Part shown: in pieces, positions 1 to 7,501 of the stretch | Layout: the number at the start of each line of letters is the position of its first letter | Position numbering within the stretch: the first letter of the stretch is position 1 | DNA from: Bacillota bacterium | GTDB taxonomy: Bacteria; Bacillota; Clostridia; Acetivibrionales; DTU013 | DNA length: 43,914 bases | NCBI GenBank assembly: GCA_023399355.1 | Contig: JAEWQC010000083.1 | Coordinates: 1 to 43,914, forward strand | Direction of reading: 5' to 3' | Program-made: the position numbers and the translations under genes | Notes under the pieces: generated by a model | What the model saw: the letters and a program-made list of their open reading frames with translations, nothing else | Database searches by the model: none | Told to the model about the DNA's origin: nothing

Positions 1-2
1 GC

Positions 3-152
3 TGCATCCATTCCAGAGGGTTGACCGGTCTTGAAATCCTTGAGGGTAAAATTATGCTCGTTGAATGGGGAGTCAGAGCTGACAGGGATGGAGTTCTAAA
101 AATCAGAAGAAAAGTGATCAGGGGGCCGGAACCAATAGAAAAGTACCGGTAG
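3..152 (+). CDS. 3' end of an unidentified gene (partial)
   Basis: An open frame enters from the left edge and runs 49 codons to TAG at 150-152. It is rich in Arg, Lys and Gly, with the stretch LEILEGKIMLVEWGVRADRD near the start, and ends in PEPIEKYR. I do not recognise the family. It is treated as the C-terminus of a real protein because it reads as one uninterrupted frame, while the other two frames hit stops within the first 35 bases. The following 94 bases to the next gene are AT-rich and show no clear terminator. Confidence 0.45.
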   Translation, partial: CIHSRGLTGLEILEGKIMLVEWGVRADRDGVLKIRRKVIRGPEPIEKYR

Positions 153-246
153 GGACAATTCAAGTGCGAAGTTAATGATTTTATTTGATAAAAAAGTGGT
201 AAACATAGTAATAAAGTATTTTTAAACGATATTCATTGAAAGGAAT

Positions 247-642
247 ATGATGATGGAAGCCGTGAAACCTTATGAATCAATCGACGAATATATAGCTCTG
301 TTTTCGCCCGAGATTCAGGAGATTTTAAAAGAGTTGAGAAAGGTCATTGGGGAGGCCGTACCCGAAGCAGAAGAGAAGATCAGTTATCAGATGCCTGCTT
401 TTGCACTATATGGAAATCTGGTCTATTTTGCCGTCTGTAAAAACCATATCGGATTTTATCCGACTTCCAGCGGAATCAATGCATTCAAACAGGAATTATC
501 GGAATACAAAGGATCGAAAGGAGCAGTACAATTTCCCATAAATAAACCGCTGCCTTTTGATTTGATAAGCAGGGTGGTAAAATTCAGAGCCGATGAGAAT
601 AGGATGCTGGCAGAAGCCAGATTAAAAAAGAAGATGAAATGA
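247..642 (+). CDS. DUF1801 (YdhG-like) protein
   Basis: A 131-residue protein of the DUF1801/YdhG family, small cytoplasmic alpha/beta proteins sometimes described as frataxin-like iron chaperones. Family hallmarks seen are the N-terminal YESIDEYIALFSPEIQEILK, the central EKISYQMPAF, and the GFYPTSSGI stretch followed by GAVQFP. Length is typical. Three ATG codons occur in a row (247, 250, 253); an AAAGG element at 239-243 does not decide between them. The last four bases overlap the start of the downstream remnant, so translation could be coupled. The biochemical role of the family is not settled. Confidence 0.85.
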   Translation: MMMEAVKPYESIDEYIALFSPEIQEILKELRKVIGEAVPEAEEKISYQMPAFALYGNLVYFAVCKNHIGFYPTSSGINAFKQELSEYKGSKGAVQFPINKPLPFDLISRVVKFRADENRMLAEARLKKKMK

Positions 643-1049
643 TGAACATGACACACGAGTTTCTCCTGTTACTCAGAGTCTCAGCTGAAGAATATGCCGG
701 GGATGGAAACAGACCGGAAGATACTGCTGAAATAATCAACTTTGCGAAGGATGCCGGAATCGATATGGTTCATGTCAGTTCGGGAGGGGTGGTTCAGGCA
801 CATATCAATACTTTCCCAGGTTACCAGGTTGGTTTCGCACAGAAAATAAAAACGTTGACGAACCTGCCTGTCATAACCGGTGGATTGCTAACCGATCCAC
901 GGATGACAGAAGAGATATTGCAGGAAGAAAAGGCTGATTTCGTATTTCTTGGGCGTGAACTCCTGAGGAATCCATATTGGCCGCTTAGTGCAGCGAAAGA
1001 GCTTCAGGAAGAGGTGCAATGGCCGGCTCAATATGGAGGGGCTAAATAG
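639..1049 (+). pseudogene. C-terminal remnant of an NADPH dehydrogenase (YqjM/NamA, old yellow enzyme family)
   Basis: The 136-residue frame matches only the C-terminal 40 percent or so of the OYE-family flavoenzyme YqjM/NamA (about 338 residues). It carries RVSAEEY, the VSSGG strand, FPGYQVGFAQKIK, the phosphate-binding TGG loop, and GRELLRNPYWP near the end. The N-terminal half of the barrel, with the catalytic Tyr and most FMN contacts, is missing. Homology begins abruptly about 20 bases into the frame, after MTHEF, directly behind the DUF1801 gene. The upstream part is not elsewhere in the window, so this looks like a 5' deletion. A standalone fragment could not form the barrel, so I call it a pseudogene even though the remaining frame is intact. 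Confidence 0.8.
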
Positions 1050-1074
1050 TGCTATAGGAATACAGAGCCGGATG

Positions 1075-1106
1075 GCCGGGTTGCCGAAAGGAGCCCGGCT
1101 ACTTTT
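1075..1106 (+). terminator. Hairpin terminator after the NamA remnant
   Basis: GCCGGG at 1075-1080 pairs with CCCGGC at 1094-1099 and is followed by TACTTTT. It is well placed to end the transcript of the two upstream genes. From here to about 1525 no convincing gene is seen on either strand. Confidence 0.6.
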
Positions 1107-1529
1107 GCAGTACACCCGGTATATTGACAGTCTCAAGAAAAGTTACGGCACTCATTAAGCGGAATAAATCAACTTGTTGATAAGTTGACTCTTTTGTTTT
1201 ATAAAGGTACAATGTAATTGGATACATCAGCTTACTATAGGTATAAAACAATAAGTCCGGTAACCAGGATTCCAATCTCTTCATCTCTTTACAGATCCTG
1301 TGTAAGACCTTCACAAATACAGCCGAACAAAAAGAGTTGCCACTAAATACAAGCAAAAAACTGAATATTGAAGATAAAAAGACTGGGTAGACGATACTGG
1401 AGTATGATTTTATATCAAGGTTAATGATGTCTCCGCCTCTTGGCTCTTTTGCTTTCACGAAAAGCCGGGGTGGCGGGTAACGATTTGTTTTTCAGGCGGT
1501 GAGCATGTTCAAGCCCCGTTGAAACGCAG

Positions 1530-1618
1530 ACAGGTGTAAAATTACCTGTGGAAATTTTGCACTCTGGTAAGAAAATTTCTGCAACAGAAACATTTTCTTT
1601 GAGACGATGTGTTATAAG
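1530..1618 (+). promoter_or_regulatory. Element A: two successive inverted repeats and a -10-like box ahead of rpoZ
   Basis: ACAGGT (1530-1535) and ACCTGT (1544-1549) form one dyad. A second dyad follows: AAGAAAATTTCTG (1569-1581) against CAGAAACATTTTCTT (1585-1599). TATAAG lies at 1613-1618. The second dyad through the TATAA box closely resembles the sequence at 3899-3950 ahead of the lipoprotein gene. No good -35 box stands at the proper distance, which suggests a promoter that needs a regulator. Inference: shared operator or activator site. Confidence 0.45.
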
Positions 1619-1693
1619 AATTACTTTAGAACGGCATGTAAAATAGCATGAAATATATTACAATATTACAATTTATTAATATGGAGGACATTT

Positions 1694-1900
1694 ATGATTA
1701 ACCCAACGTTAGGTTCATTGCTTGAGAAAGTAAACAACAGATTTGCACTTGTAAATGTAGTTTCAAAAAGAGCCAGGCAAATAACTGAAGGGTCGCACCC
1801 GCTTGTAAGGTGCAGCTCGAATAAACCCGTCAGCATAGCTATCAATGAAGTCAACGAAAACATGATAATCTATGTAGGGGTTAAAAGCGGTATTAAATAA
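1694..1900 (+). CDS. rpoZ: RNA polymerase omega subunit
   Basis: A 68-residue protein with the omega signature: the N-terminal PTLGSLLEKVNNRFALVNVV, SKRARQI, and the KPVSIAINEV stretch. Omega binds the beta-prime subunit and helps assemble and stabilise RNA polymerase. The start at 1694 is supported by GGAGGA six bases upstream. The gene stands alone between an intergenic element and the convergent helicase gene; in most Bacillota it follows gmk. Its own upstream element (1530-1618) resembles the one ahead of the lipoprotein gene at 4144. It could be a second copy of rpoZ; this cannot be decided from the window. Confidence 0.88.
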   Translation: MINPTLGSLLEKVNNRFALVNVVSKRARQITEGSHPLVRCSSNKPVSIAINEVNENMIIYVGVKSGIK

Positions 1901-1930
1901 ACTCTGTATGGAACAGTCCGGTTATTTTGC

Positions 1931-3775
1931 CTATCTGCCCAATATTTTGTGCAGGACGCGCTGCAGGAATTTCTTTTCTTGCGGTGCTTTCTTAACCTGA
2001 TTCTGATTTTGATTTTGTTGTGAATTTTGATTACTGCCCGTTACCACCACCGTTCTGCGTATCACGCGAGCAGACTCCGTTTCTTTGGAATGGACAGACG
2101 CAGGCTTTAAGTCAGGCTGGACTGGTTTTATACGCTCGCTGTTATATGGTGTGCGAGGAGTCTGGGCATGCTCTCCGGTGTATGGCGTGCGTGGAGCTTG
2201 GACGCGTTCTCCGCTGTTTGGTGTACGTGCAGCCTGGGCGCGTTCTCCGCTGTTCGGTGTATGTGGAACTTGAGCTCGTTCTCCGCTGTTCGGTGTACGT
2301 GCAGCCTGGGCGCGTTCTCCGCTGTTCGGTGTATGTGGAACTTGAGCGCGTTCTCCGCTGTTCGGTGTACGTGGAGCTTGAGCTCGTTCTCCACTGTAGG
2401 GCTTGCGAGTGACTTTTGCAGGCACGGCAGTCTGAACTGCATTGACATTTGCGACACGCTCGCCTGCTTGCGGCACATGGGAACTTCCGGTACGCTCGTT
2501 GCGCCTGTCATACTGCTTAGGCTGGTTTGACCTTGTATACGGGCGCTTTCCCAGCTCTCTTTTTTCAAAGGATCTTGCAGGTTCCTGAGAAGGTTTGACT
2601 TTCAATGCATTAGCCTGCAGCCAAAGTTCTGCTGAAGCTTTGCGCCCGTTGTAGGTATCCTCGGAGGGCAGCTCTGCTTCCTCTATCATTGCTCCGGTAT
2701 GTTCCTCAATAGCATACAGGCTCATGATGTCCTCGCCTGTGACCAGAGTTATGGAACGGCCAATATTACCTGCTCTGCCTGTGCGTCCGATTCTGTGTAC
2801 ATAACTGTCTTTTTCCATCGGGACATCATAATTAATGACCAGAGACAAATTATCGATGTGAATACCGCGCGCTGCAACATCTGTAGCTACCAACAGGTGA
2901 AATTCGCCCTGCTTGAACTCCTCGATGGTCTTCATCCGCTTACTCTGAGGGATGTCCCCGTGCAGAGCCTGGGAAGAATACCCTTTGCGTTCTAAAAAGG
3001 TTTGGACTCTATCAACGGCCATTCTTGTGTTGCAAAAAATCATACAGCTCTCAGGTTGTTCAACAAGAAGCAAACGGTTCAATTGCGTGTTTTTTTCATT
3101 ATGGACTACCCGGTAATACACTTGTTTGATGGTATCTACCGTCTTGGTCTGTGATTCTATTTCCATCATTTCCGGATTTCTCATGTATTCACTGCAAATT
3201 CTTTTAATTTCAGCGGGAATGGTTGCAGAAAACAACAAAGTGACCCTGTCTTTGGGGATGGTTTTGATAATCCGAACGACCTGGTCCAGAAAGCCCATAT
3301 CCAGCATTCTGTCAGCTTCATCAAGTACGAGGAAACGGATATGTTTGGTTTGAAAATTTCCTTGCCTGATATGGTCAAATAACCGTCCTGGTGTTCCGGT
3401 AACGATAGTGGCGCCGTTTTTGAGGTCCTTGACTTCCACATTCATGCTATGCTGCCCGTATACGACGGCTGTTTTGTGCTGCAGGTGCTTCGACAAAAGC
3501 TTTATATCGTTATCGACCTGGACTGCCAGCTCGCGTGTCGGTGTGAGGATCAATCCCTGAGGTCCTGCCATCGAAGGATCTGTCAACTGCAGCATGGATA
3601 CACCAAAAACAGCAGTTTTACCGCTTCCTGTCTTCGACATGACGATCAGGTCTTCTTTTTTTAAGATATGAGGGATTGCACTTCTCTGTACTTCTGTTGG
3701 TTCTTCGAAACCCATCTCTTCTATCGCTTGTAAAATAGGAGGCATGATTCCGAGTTCAGTAAAACCGTTGCTCAT
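1931..3775 (-). CDS. DEAD-box ATP-dependent RNA helicase with repetitive tail
   Basis: A 614-residue helicase of the CshA/DeaD type, which unwinds RNA duplexes in ribosome assembly and cold-stress RNA turnover. All core motifs are present: Q motif (about residues 22-35), SKTGSGKTA (47-55), PTREL (79-83), TPGR (128-131), DEAD (152-155), SAT (183-185), ATDVAARG and HRIGRTGRAG in the second RecA domain. After about residue 380 the protein becomes a basic, Gln/Asn/Pro-rich, probably disordered tail. Residues of roughly 460-543 are seven tandem 12-residue units of the form SGERAQVPHTPN. The tail likely binds RNA nonspecifically. It has its own promoter at 3809-3836 and converges on rpoZ with a 30-base gap. 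Confidence 0.95.
   Translation of the reverse strand: MSNGFTELGIMPPILQAIEEMGFEEPTEVQRSAIPHILKKEDLIVMSKTGSGKTAVFGVSMLQLTDPSMAGPQGLILTPTRELAVQVDNDIKLLSKHLQHKTAVVYGQHSMNVEVKDLKNGATIVTGTPGRLFDHIRQGNFQTKHIRFLVLDEADRMLDMGFLDQVVRIIKTIPKDRVTLLFSATIPAEIKRICSEYMRNPEMMEIESQTKTVDTIKQVYYRVVHNEKNTQLNRLLLVEQPESCMIFCNTRMAVDRVQTFLERKGYSSQALHGDIPQSKRMKTIEEFKQGEFHLLVATDVAARGIHIDNLSLVINYDVPMEKDSYVHRIGRTGRAGNIGRSITLVTGEDIMSLYAIEEHTGAMIEEAELPSEDTYNGRKASAELWLQANALKVKPSQEPARSFEKRELGKRPYTRSNQPKQYDRRNERTGSSHVPQAGERVANVNAVQTAVPAKVTRKPYSGERAQAPRTPNSGERAQVPHTPNSGERAQAARTPNSGERAQVPHTPNSGERAQAARTPNSGERVQAPRTPYTGEHAQTPRTPYNSERIKPVQPDLKPASVHSKETESARVIRRTVVVTGSNQNSQQNQNQNQVKKAPQEKKFLQRVLHKILGR
2148..2399 (-). repeat. Seven tandem 36-bp units inside the helicase gene
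   Basis: Seven contiguous 36-bp units with no spacers. Units alternate between two subtypes that encode PHTPN and AARTPN variants. The period is a multiple of three, so copy-number changes keep the helicase reading frame. It also keeps several other frames open, which produces spurious long ORFs here. Confidence 0.9.
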
Positions 3776-3808
3776 TGTAGTCTTCTTTCATTATATAAAG
3801 ATGTTCTA

Positions 3809-3836
3809 ATTATACCATTAGTTTCAGGGTTGTAAA
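3809..3836 (-). promoter_or_regulatory. Promoter of the DEAD-box helicase gene
   Basis: On the minus strand, -35 TTTACA (3831-3836) and -10 TATAAT (3809-3814) are separated by 16 bases. The start codon follows after a short leader of roughly 25-30 bases, so no long cold-shock-type 5' UTR is apparent. Confidence 0.65.
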
Positions 3837-3873
3837 CCTGAATCGCTCTTTTCCTCTTGCAACACATATGACA

Positions 3874-3950
3874 CCGGGTGGGCAGGTAAATACCCGGTAA
3901 GAAAATGTTTCCGGAACCAAAACATTTTCCTTGAACCGATGCGCTATAAT
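3874..3950 (+). promoter_or_regulatory. Element B: two inverted repeats and a -10 box ahead of the lipoprotein gene
   Basis: CCGGGT (3874-3879) pairs with ACCCGG (3892-3897). GAAAATGTTT (3901-3910) is a perfect inverted repeat of AAACATTTTC (3920-3929). TATAAT lies at 3945-3950. The order and much of the sequence match element A at 1530-1618. The rest of 3951-4130 shows no gene. Confidence 0.5.
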
Positions 3951-4143
3951 AGAACTGTAGTCAAAAATACAGTGAATGGGCGGAACCTGCCCAGGTTTAT
4001 TTCGTCAATTGATAAAGGATATAATAGTGTAAGGCAGCGTATGAAAAACACTATAAAGCACTAACAGGACAGAGATAATGCAAGGCAGCTTGTAAAGACG
4101 CTGCAAACCGAGACCGGGACAAATGGAACCAGGAGGTCATCTT

Positions 4144-5193
4144 ATGAAAAAGATTGTATTGTACTTATTAGTATTGGGAATGAGTATTTCCGTCATCGGC
4201 TGTACTGCCCCTAAAAGCTCAGGGACAGAGCAGACGGCTGCAGGGATGGTTACCGGCGGGATCGTGCAGGATACGACTCACGCTGCAGAGGTGCTTCAAA
4301 ACGAGGAAGATACTATTGCTGCAACAACGTCGTTAACGACAGCAGGGACGGATATATCCGATGAAACTGCTGATGAATCTGCAGTCAGAAGCTTGGTCAA
4401 AGAGTTCGGGAAGAGACTTCAAGCGGTTTCGCTTTTGTCTCCGAAAAAGTTGCTGGATGCAAGCCTGCAGGAGAATTATGGCGGTCTTGTATCTCCGGGG
4501 CTTATCACAGAATGGCAAAGTAATCCTCATAAAGCTCCTGGACGTATGGTTTCAAGCCCATGGCCGGATCGGATTGAAATTTCGGTGGTCATTAAATCAC
4601 CAGAGCCTGAGAATACCTATGAGGTTAAGGGTGAAATCATTGAGATAACCAGTGTTGAGAAAGAAAATGGAGAAGCTGCTGCAAAGCGCCCGGTTAGGCT
4701 CCTGGCTGCAAAAGCCGGAGACCGCTGGCAGATTATTTCCGTTACCCTTGGAGAATATGAGGACAAAGAACAGATCATCTATGAGAATGTGCAATACGGC
4801 TTCAAATTTTCACTGCCCGACAGCTGGAAAGGTTATACAATCATAACTGACAAGTGGGAAGGCCGGGCTATCGATGGCAAGCAAGCGGGAAATGTTGTTC
4901 AAACCGGTCCGATCCTTTCTGTCAGGCACCCGGAGTGGACATCTCAAAACCCCCGCCAGGATATCCCGATCATGATATTTACACCGGATCAATGGAAAGC
5001 CTTGCTAAAGGATGAATACAGTGTCAGTGCAGCTCCAATCCGGCCGGGTGAACTAGGCAGAAATTCCGCTTATGTTTTTGCTCTGCCGGCACGTTACAAC
5101 TTTGCTTTTCCTGCCGGATACGAGGAAGTGGAAAAAATTCTGAACGGAGATCCGCTAAAACCTCAGGAGCCCGATAGTCAGATCAACAGATAA
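4144..5193 (+). CDS. Uncharacterised lipoprotein
   Basis: A 349-residue exported lipoprotein of unknown function. The start at 4144 (MKKIVLYLLVLGMSI) is chosen over 4123 because AGGAGGT lies at 4131-4137 and the signal peptide begins there. The lipobox is VIGC with Cys20. A Thr/Ala/Glu-rich linker follows to about residue 75. A first domain covers about 80-200 and a second about 215-340, beginning YGFKFSLPDSWKGY and containing SVRHPEWTSQNPRQDIPIMI. The second-domain pattern recurs in hypothetical lipoproteins of Bacillota as I remember them, with no assigned role. It is preceded by element B. The gene stands alone. Confidence 0.8.
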   Translation: MKKIVLYLLVLGMSISVIGCTAPKSSGTEQTAAGMVTGGIVQDTTHAAEVLQNEEDTIAATTSLTTAGTDISDETADESAVRSLVKEFGKRLQAVSLLSPKKLLDASLQENYGGLVSPGLITEWQSNPHKAPGRMVSSPWPDRIEISVVIKSPEPENTYEVKGEIIEITSVEKENGEAAAKRPVRLLAAKAGDRWQIISVTLGEYEDKEQIIYENVQYGFKFSLPDSWKGYTIITDKWEGRAIDGKQAGNVVQTGPILSVRHPEWTSQNPRQDIPIMIFTPDQWKALLKDEYSVSAAPIRPGELGRNSAYVFALPARYNFAFPAGYEEVEKILNGDPLKPQEPDSQINR

Positions 5194-5213
5194 ACTATAA
5201 ATTGTATAGCTGA

Positions 5214-5489
5214 GTAATAATTAAAATTATAAACATTTATACTGTCAAAGCTGAGCATTATAAAATCGAATGGCCGGAAGATTCACTTTTAAAGATCTGT
5301 GAAATTCTGAGCAAGCTGTATTCGATAGACTTCAGCCTTTATAAGCAAAGTAAGATGCTCAGGTGTCCGGAAAGGAGAATGGGAATCTGTCGGATTTTAT
5401 CCATCGATAAGTATTATTATCTTATTATGAATAATTCCGCTGTTGAAAAGATCCATTTTGAATTTTCAGATATATATGGGATGAATTAA
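5214..5489 (+). pseudogene. Open frame without a clear start, possible gene remnant
   Basis: A 91-codon stop-free frame ends at TAA 5487-5489. Its content looks coding (KIEWPEDSLLKICEILSKLY, then RMGICRILSIDKYYYLIMNN). The first ATG is far inside (5355) and no ribosome binding site or GTG/TTG start is obvious upstream. I do not recognise it. It could be the decayed tail of a small protein related to the protease island next door, or chance. The remaining bases of the 5194-5630 gap hold the promoter region of the peptidase gene. Confidence 0.25.
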
Positions 5490-5511
5490 TTTCTCCTTTC
5501 AACCTGAATTT

Positions 5512-5544
5512 TTGACATTTTGCCTGTTAATTTCTACAGTTCAT
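5512..5544 (+). promoter_or_regulatory. Promoter and possible LytTR operator ahead of the papain-like peptidase
   Basis: A consensus -35 TTGACA (5512-5517), 17-base spacer and TACAGT (5535-5540) form a candidate sigma-A promoter. Over it lie two 9-mers resembling the LytTR half-site pattern [TA][AC][CA]GTTN[AG][TG]: ACATTTTGC (5515-5523, 7 of 9) and ACAGTTCAT (5536-5544, 9 of 9). Their starts are 21 bases apart, the spacing known for AgrA/LytR-type sites. A LytTR regulator is encoded 2 kb downstream. The two readings overlap and cannot be separated by eye. Confidence 0.4.
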
Positions 5545-5630
5545 TATATAAAGAACACAATCAAGAAAAAGCATAGTATGATCAACATTAATAGCCGGCT
5601 GCAAAATGAAATTTTAAAGGAGGTCATATT

Positions 5631-6836
5631 ATGAGTAATTCCAATATTGAAATAATTTCTCGGGAAAAAATGTTTGAACATGCGAGCGTATCTGTTATAA
5701 AGGCATCTCAGGCAAAAATACCGGGTGTTGAGAGCTGGAGCAGTGGCACAATCAATAAAACTCCCCAGGTAATATTCGACTTGAATGATACACCGCTGTT
5801 TTATGATTTTACTGTCAGAAGGGGGACTGCCGTTTATGGAACGGCAAGGATGGCAGCAAGCAGACTCCTGGGCACACCAGCTGTTTCATATGAGCTTGGA
5901 GCGAGGACCTGGAACCTTAAAAAAGCAGTCGATTCGATAAAACCCGCATTGATGAAAGAATATTCAGGCAGTAGAATCCTTTCATCGAAATTGGTTTGCT
6001 ATAGTTACCCCAAAATTGGTGTGAAGTTTGAACTAATCACGGGGAAGAAGGAGAAAGTTGTACTGATATATGATGCGGCAAATTATTCTCTGGTTCCCCA
6101 GATCCCCCTGAAACCGGGAGTGGAGGGAAATGGTACATGGTCTTTTTACGACTCGATTTCCGAAGCTGAAAAAAAGACCAGAACAGATGTATTCAACAGC
6201 ATAGAAAAAGCAAATGACAGTATGATTGCAATCATTAAAAAGAATAATCAGGGGCTGGCCAACCTCGGGAAAGCAATAAGTGTAATTGACATAAGCAAAT
6301 ATAAACTGGGGATTAATATTAAAAAAGAGTTGACCTTCTGCACGCATTACAATTATGATGAAGCGAGATCACACCGGTGCTTTGTATTGCATGCCCAGCA
6401 GAAGGGCGACTACTGTGCGGTTGCTACCTGCCAGATGATTCTGGACTACTACAGGTACTATTACAGCCAGGATGAAATTGCTCCCGGGCTTGGTTATTCC
6501 GGAGGAGGCTGCCCTACTGACCAGAGTGCCGGCTATGAGAGCCTCAGCAATAGTCATATCGTTGCTAAATTTGATGATTCGGCAACGTGGGAGGAGGCAA
6601 AGAGCCAGATTGATGGCCTGCATCCCATGAAGAGCGGTATTGCGGGACATGCGCGTGCATGTGCGGGCTATTCCTGTACCAGTTGGTTGTTCCCGCATTC
6701 CATCACAAACAAGAAGCTGCTTATCTATGATCCCTGGCCATGGAATGCCGACTACAAGGCAGGCGGTGCAGTTTACTGGGAGAATTGGGATGCGGTGAAT
6801 CATACCAACTTCATATATACAAAACTGGACTATTAG
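5631..6836 (+). CDS. Papain-like (C39-type) cysteine peptidase with N-terminal prodomain-like region
   Basis: A 401-residue protein. The C-terminal third has the papain-fold triad in order: QQKGDYCAVATCQMI with oxyanion Gln256 or Gln257 and nucleophile Cys262, GHARACAGYS with His340, and LLIYDPWPW with Asp367. It resembles the C39-like/AvrRpt2-like families. Residues of about 44-150 form a separate beta-rich region with PQVIFDLNDTPLFYDF. This is similar in layout to the whole small protein encoded next (6973-7482), so it may be a propeptide-like inhibitory region. There is no signal peptide or membrane segment, so the product appears cytoplasmic or is exported by another route. AAAGGAGGT at 5616-5624 gives a near-perfect ribosome binding site. 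The peptidase fold is fairly sure; substrate and role are unknown. Confidence 0.8.
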   Translation: MSNSNIEIISREKMFEHASVSVIKASQAKIPGVESWSSGTINKTPQVIFDLNDTPLFYDFTVRRGTAVYGTARMAASRLLGTPAVSYELGARTWNLKKAVDSIKPALMKEYSGSRILSSKLVCYSYPKIGVKFELITGKKEKVVLIYDAANYSLVPQIPLKPGVEGNGTWSFYDSISEAEKKTRTDVFNSIEKANDSMIAIIKKNNQGLANLGKAISVIDISKYKLGINIKKELTFCTHYNYDEARSHRCFVLHAQQKGDYCAVATCQMILDYYRYYYSQDEIAPGLGYSGGGCPTDQSAGYESLSNSHIVAKFDDSATWEEAKSQIDGLHPMKSGIAGHARACAGYSCTSWLFPHSITNKKLLIYDPWPWNADYKAGGAVYWENWDAVNHTNFIYTKLDY

Positions 6837-6972
6837 GTATAGGGCAAAAACATGCCGCAATAACTGAAAATAGGTAGCAGCAAAGTATTCATGATGTATG
6901 ATGCTCAGAGGGGAAGGCTGCCTGTCAATGGGGAGTCTTTCCCATATGCATGAACGGAAGGTGCAATTTGCC

Positions 6973-7482
6973 ATGCTGGATTCGAACAAGAAGCTGAATC
7001 AGGCATTGAGAAAATATGCCGAACAGGAACTGGGTAACTTGAAGAATACCAAGGGATTTGAAAATTTGAAAAATTCAGCATCCGCGATGCCGGTGCAGGT
7101 ATATTCGAGGGACAATGTGCCTGCATTCTGGATGGTGCCCTTTATATCGGGGGTGAAATCATCCGGTTTTGCAATATTCGATATGGAGGGGAAACTCATC
7201 AGAACAGGCGTATTTGGTACAGGCTGTGATAATGACCCCGGCATGATCGACAGCAGTTATTTCAAACGACCCTCTTCTGCCATCATGGAGGAGATAAAGC
7301 TGAAGTACTCCCAATATGATATTTCCGAACCGGTTTTCTCATATGACAGGACGCCTGTGAAATGGGCGTGGAGGGTAATTCTTAAAAAAAATGGCAAGAG
7401 GGACGTAACGATCTACATTCTTCCTGACAACTGGTATGAAGCTATCAATGAAAATTCCAGGGCAACAGATATGGAAGGCTAA
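6973..7482 (+). CDS. Small protein resembling the prodomain of the neighbouring peptidase
   Basis: 169 residues from the chosen ATG at 6973, which has GGAAGGTG nine bases upstream. In-frame ATGs at 6898, 6928 and 6943 lack good sites. After a charged N-terminal helix (about 1-35) comes PVQVYSRDNVPAFWMVPF and later PVKWAWRVILKK and VTIYILPDNW. By eye this follows the same order of segments as residues 44-150 of the peptidase encoded upstream. There is no Cys/His catalytic pair and no signal peptide. Inference: a free-standing prodomain-like inhibitor or chaperone of the peptidase, analogous to Spi beside streptopain; direct homology to Spi is not claimed. It converges on the response regulator gene with 19 bases between the stops. 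Confidence 0.65.
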   Translation: MLDSNKKLNQALRKYAEQELGNLKNTKGFENLKNSASAMPVQVYSRDNVPAFWMVPFISGVKSSGFAIFDMEGKLIRTGVFGTGCDNDPGMIDSSYFKRPSSAIMEEIKLKYSQYDISEPVFSYDRTPVKWAWRVILKKNGKRDVTIYILPDNWYEAINENSRATDMEG

Positions 7483-7501
7483 GTCTGGATATCACAACCT
7501 C

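Noticed and set aside
1099..1458. 119-codon minus-strand frame in the gap before rpoZ
   Set aside because: No ribosome binding site or recognised family; hydrophobic composition looks like the translation of AT-rich noncoding DNA.
2148..2399. 36-bp repeats that might be a CRISPR array
   Set aside because: Units are contiguous with no spacers, are internal to a helicase gene, and keep its reading frame.
2020..2568. Several 60-146 codon frames in and around the helicase repeat
   Set aside because: They are open only because the repeat period is a multiple of three; their translations are low-complexity and lie over the well-supported helicase gene.
5524..5544. CCTGTTAAT and ACAGTTCAT as the LytTR pair
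   Set aside because: Their starts are only 13 bases apart, not about two helical turns; the pair 21 bases apart fits better.
6369..6989. 206-codon minus-strand frame over the papain-like peptidase gene
   Set aside because: The plus-strand peptidase motifs are convincing, and the minus frame lacks a start site and any motif.
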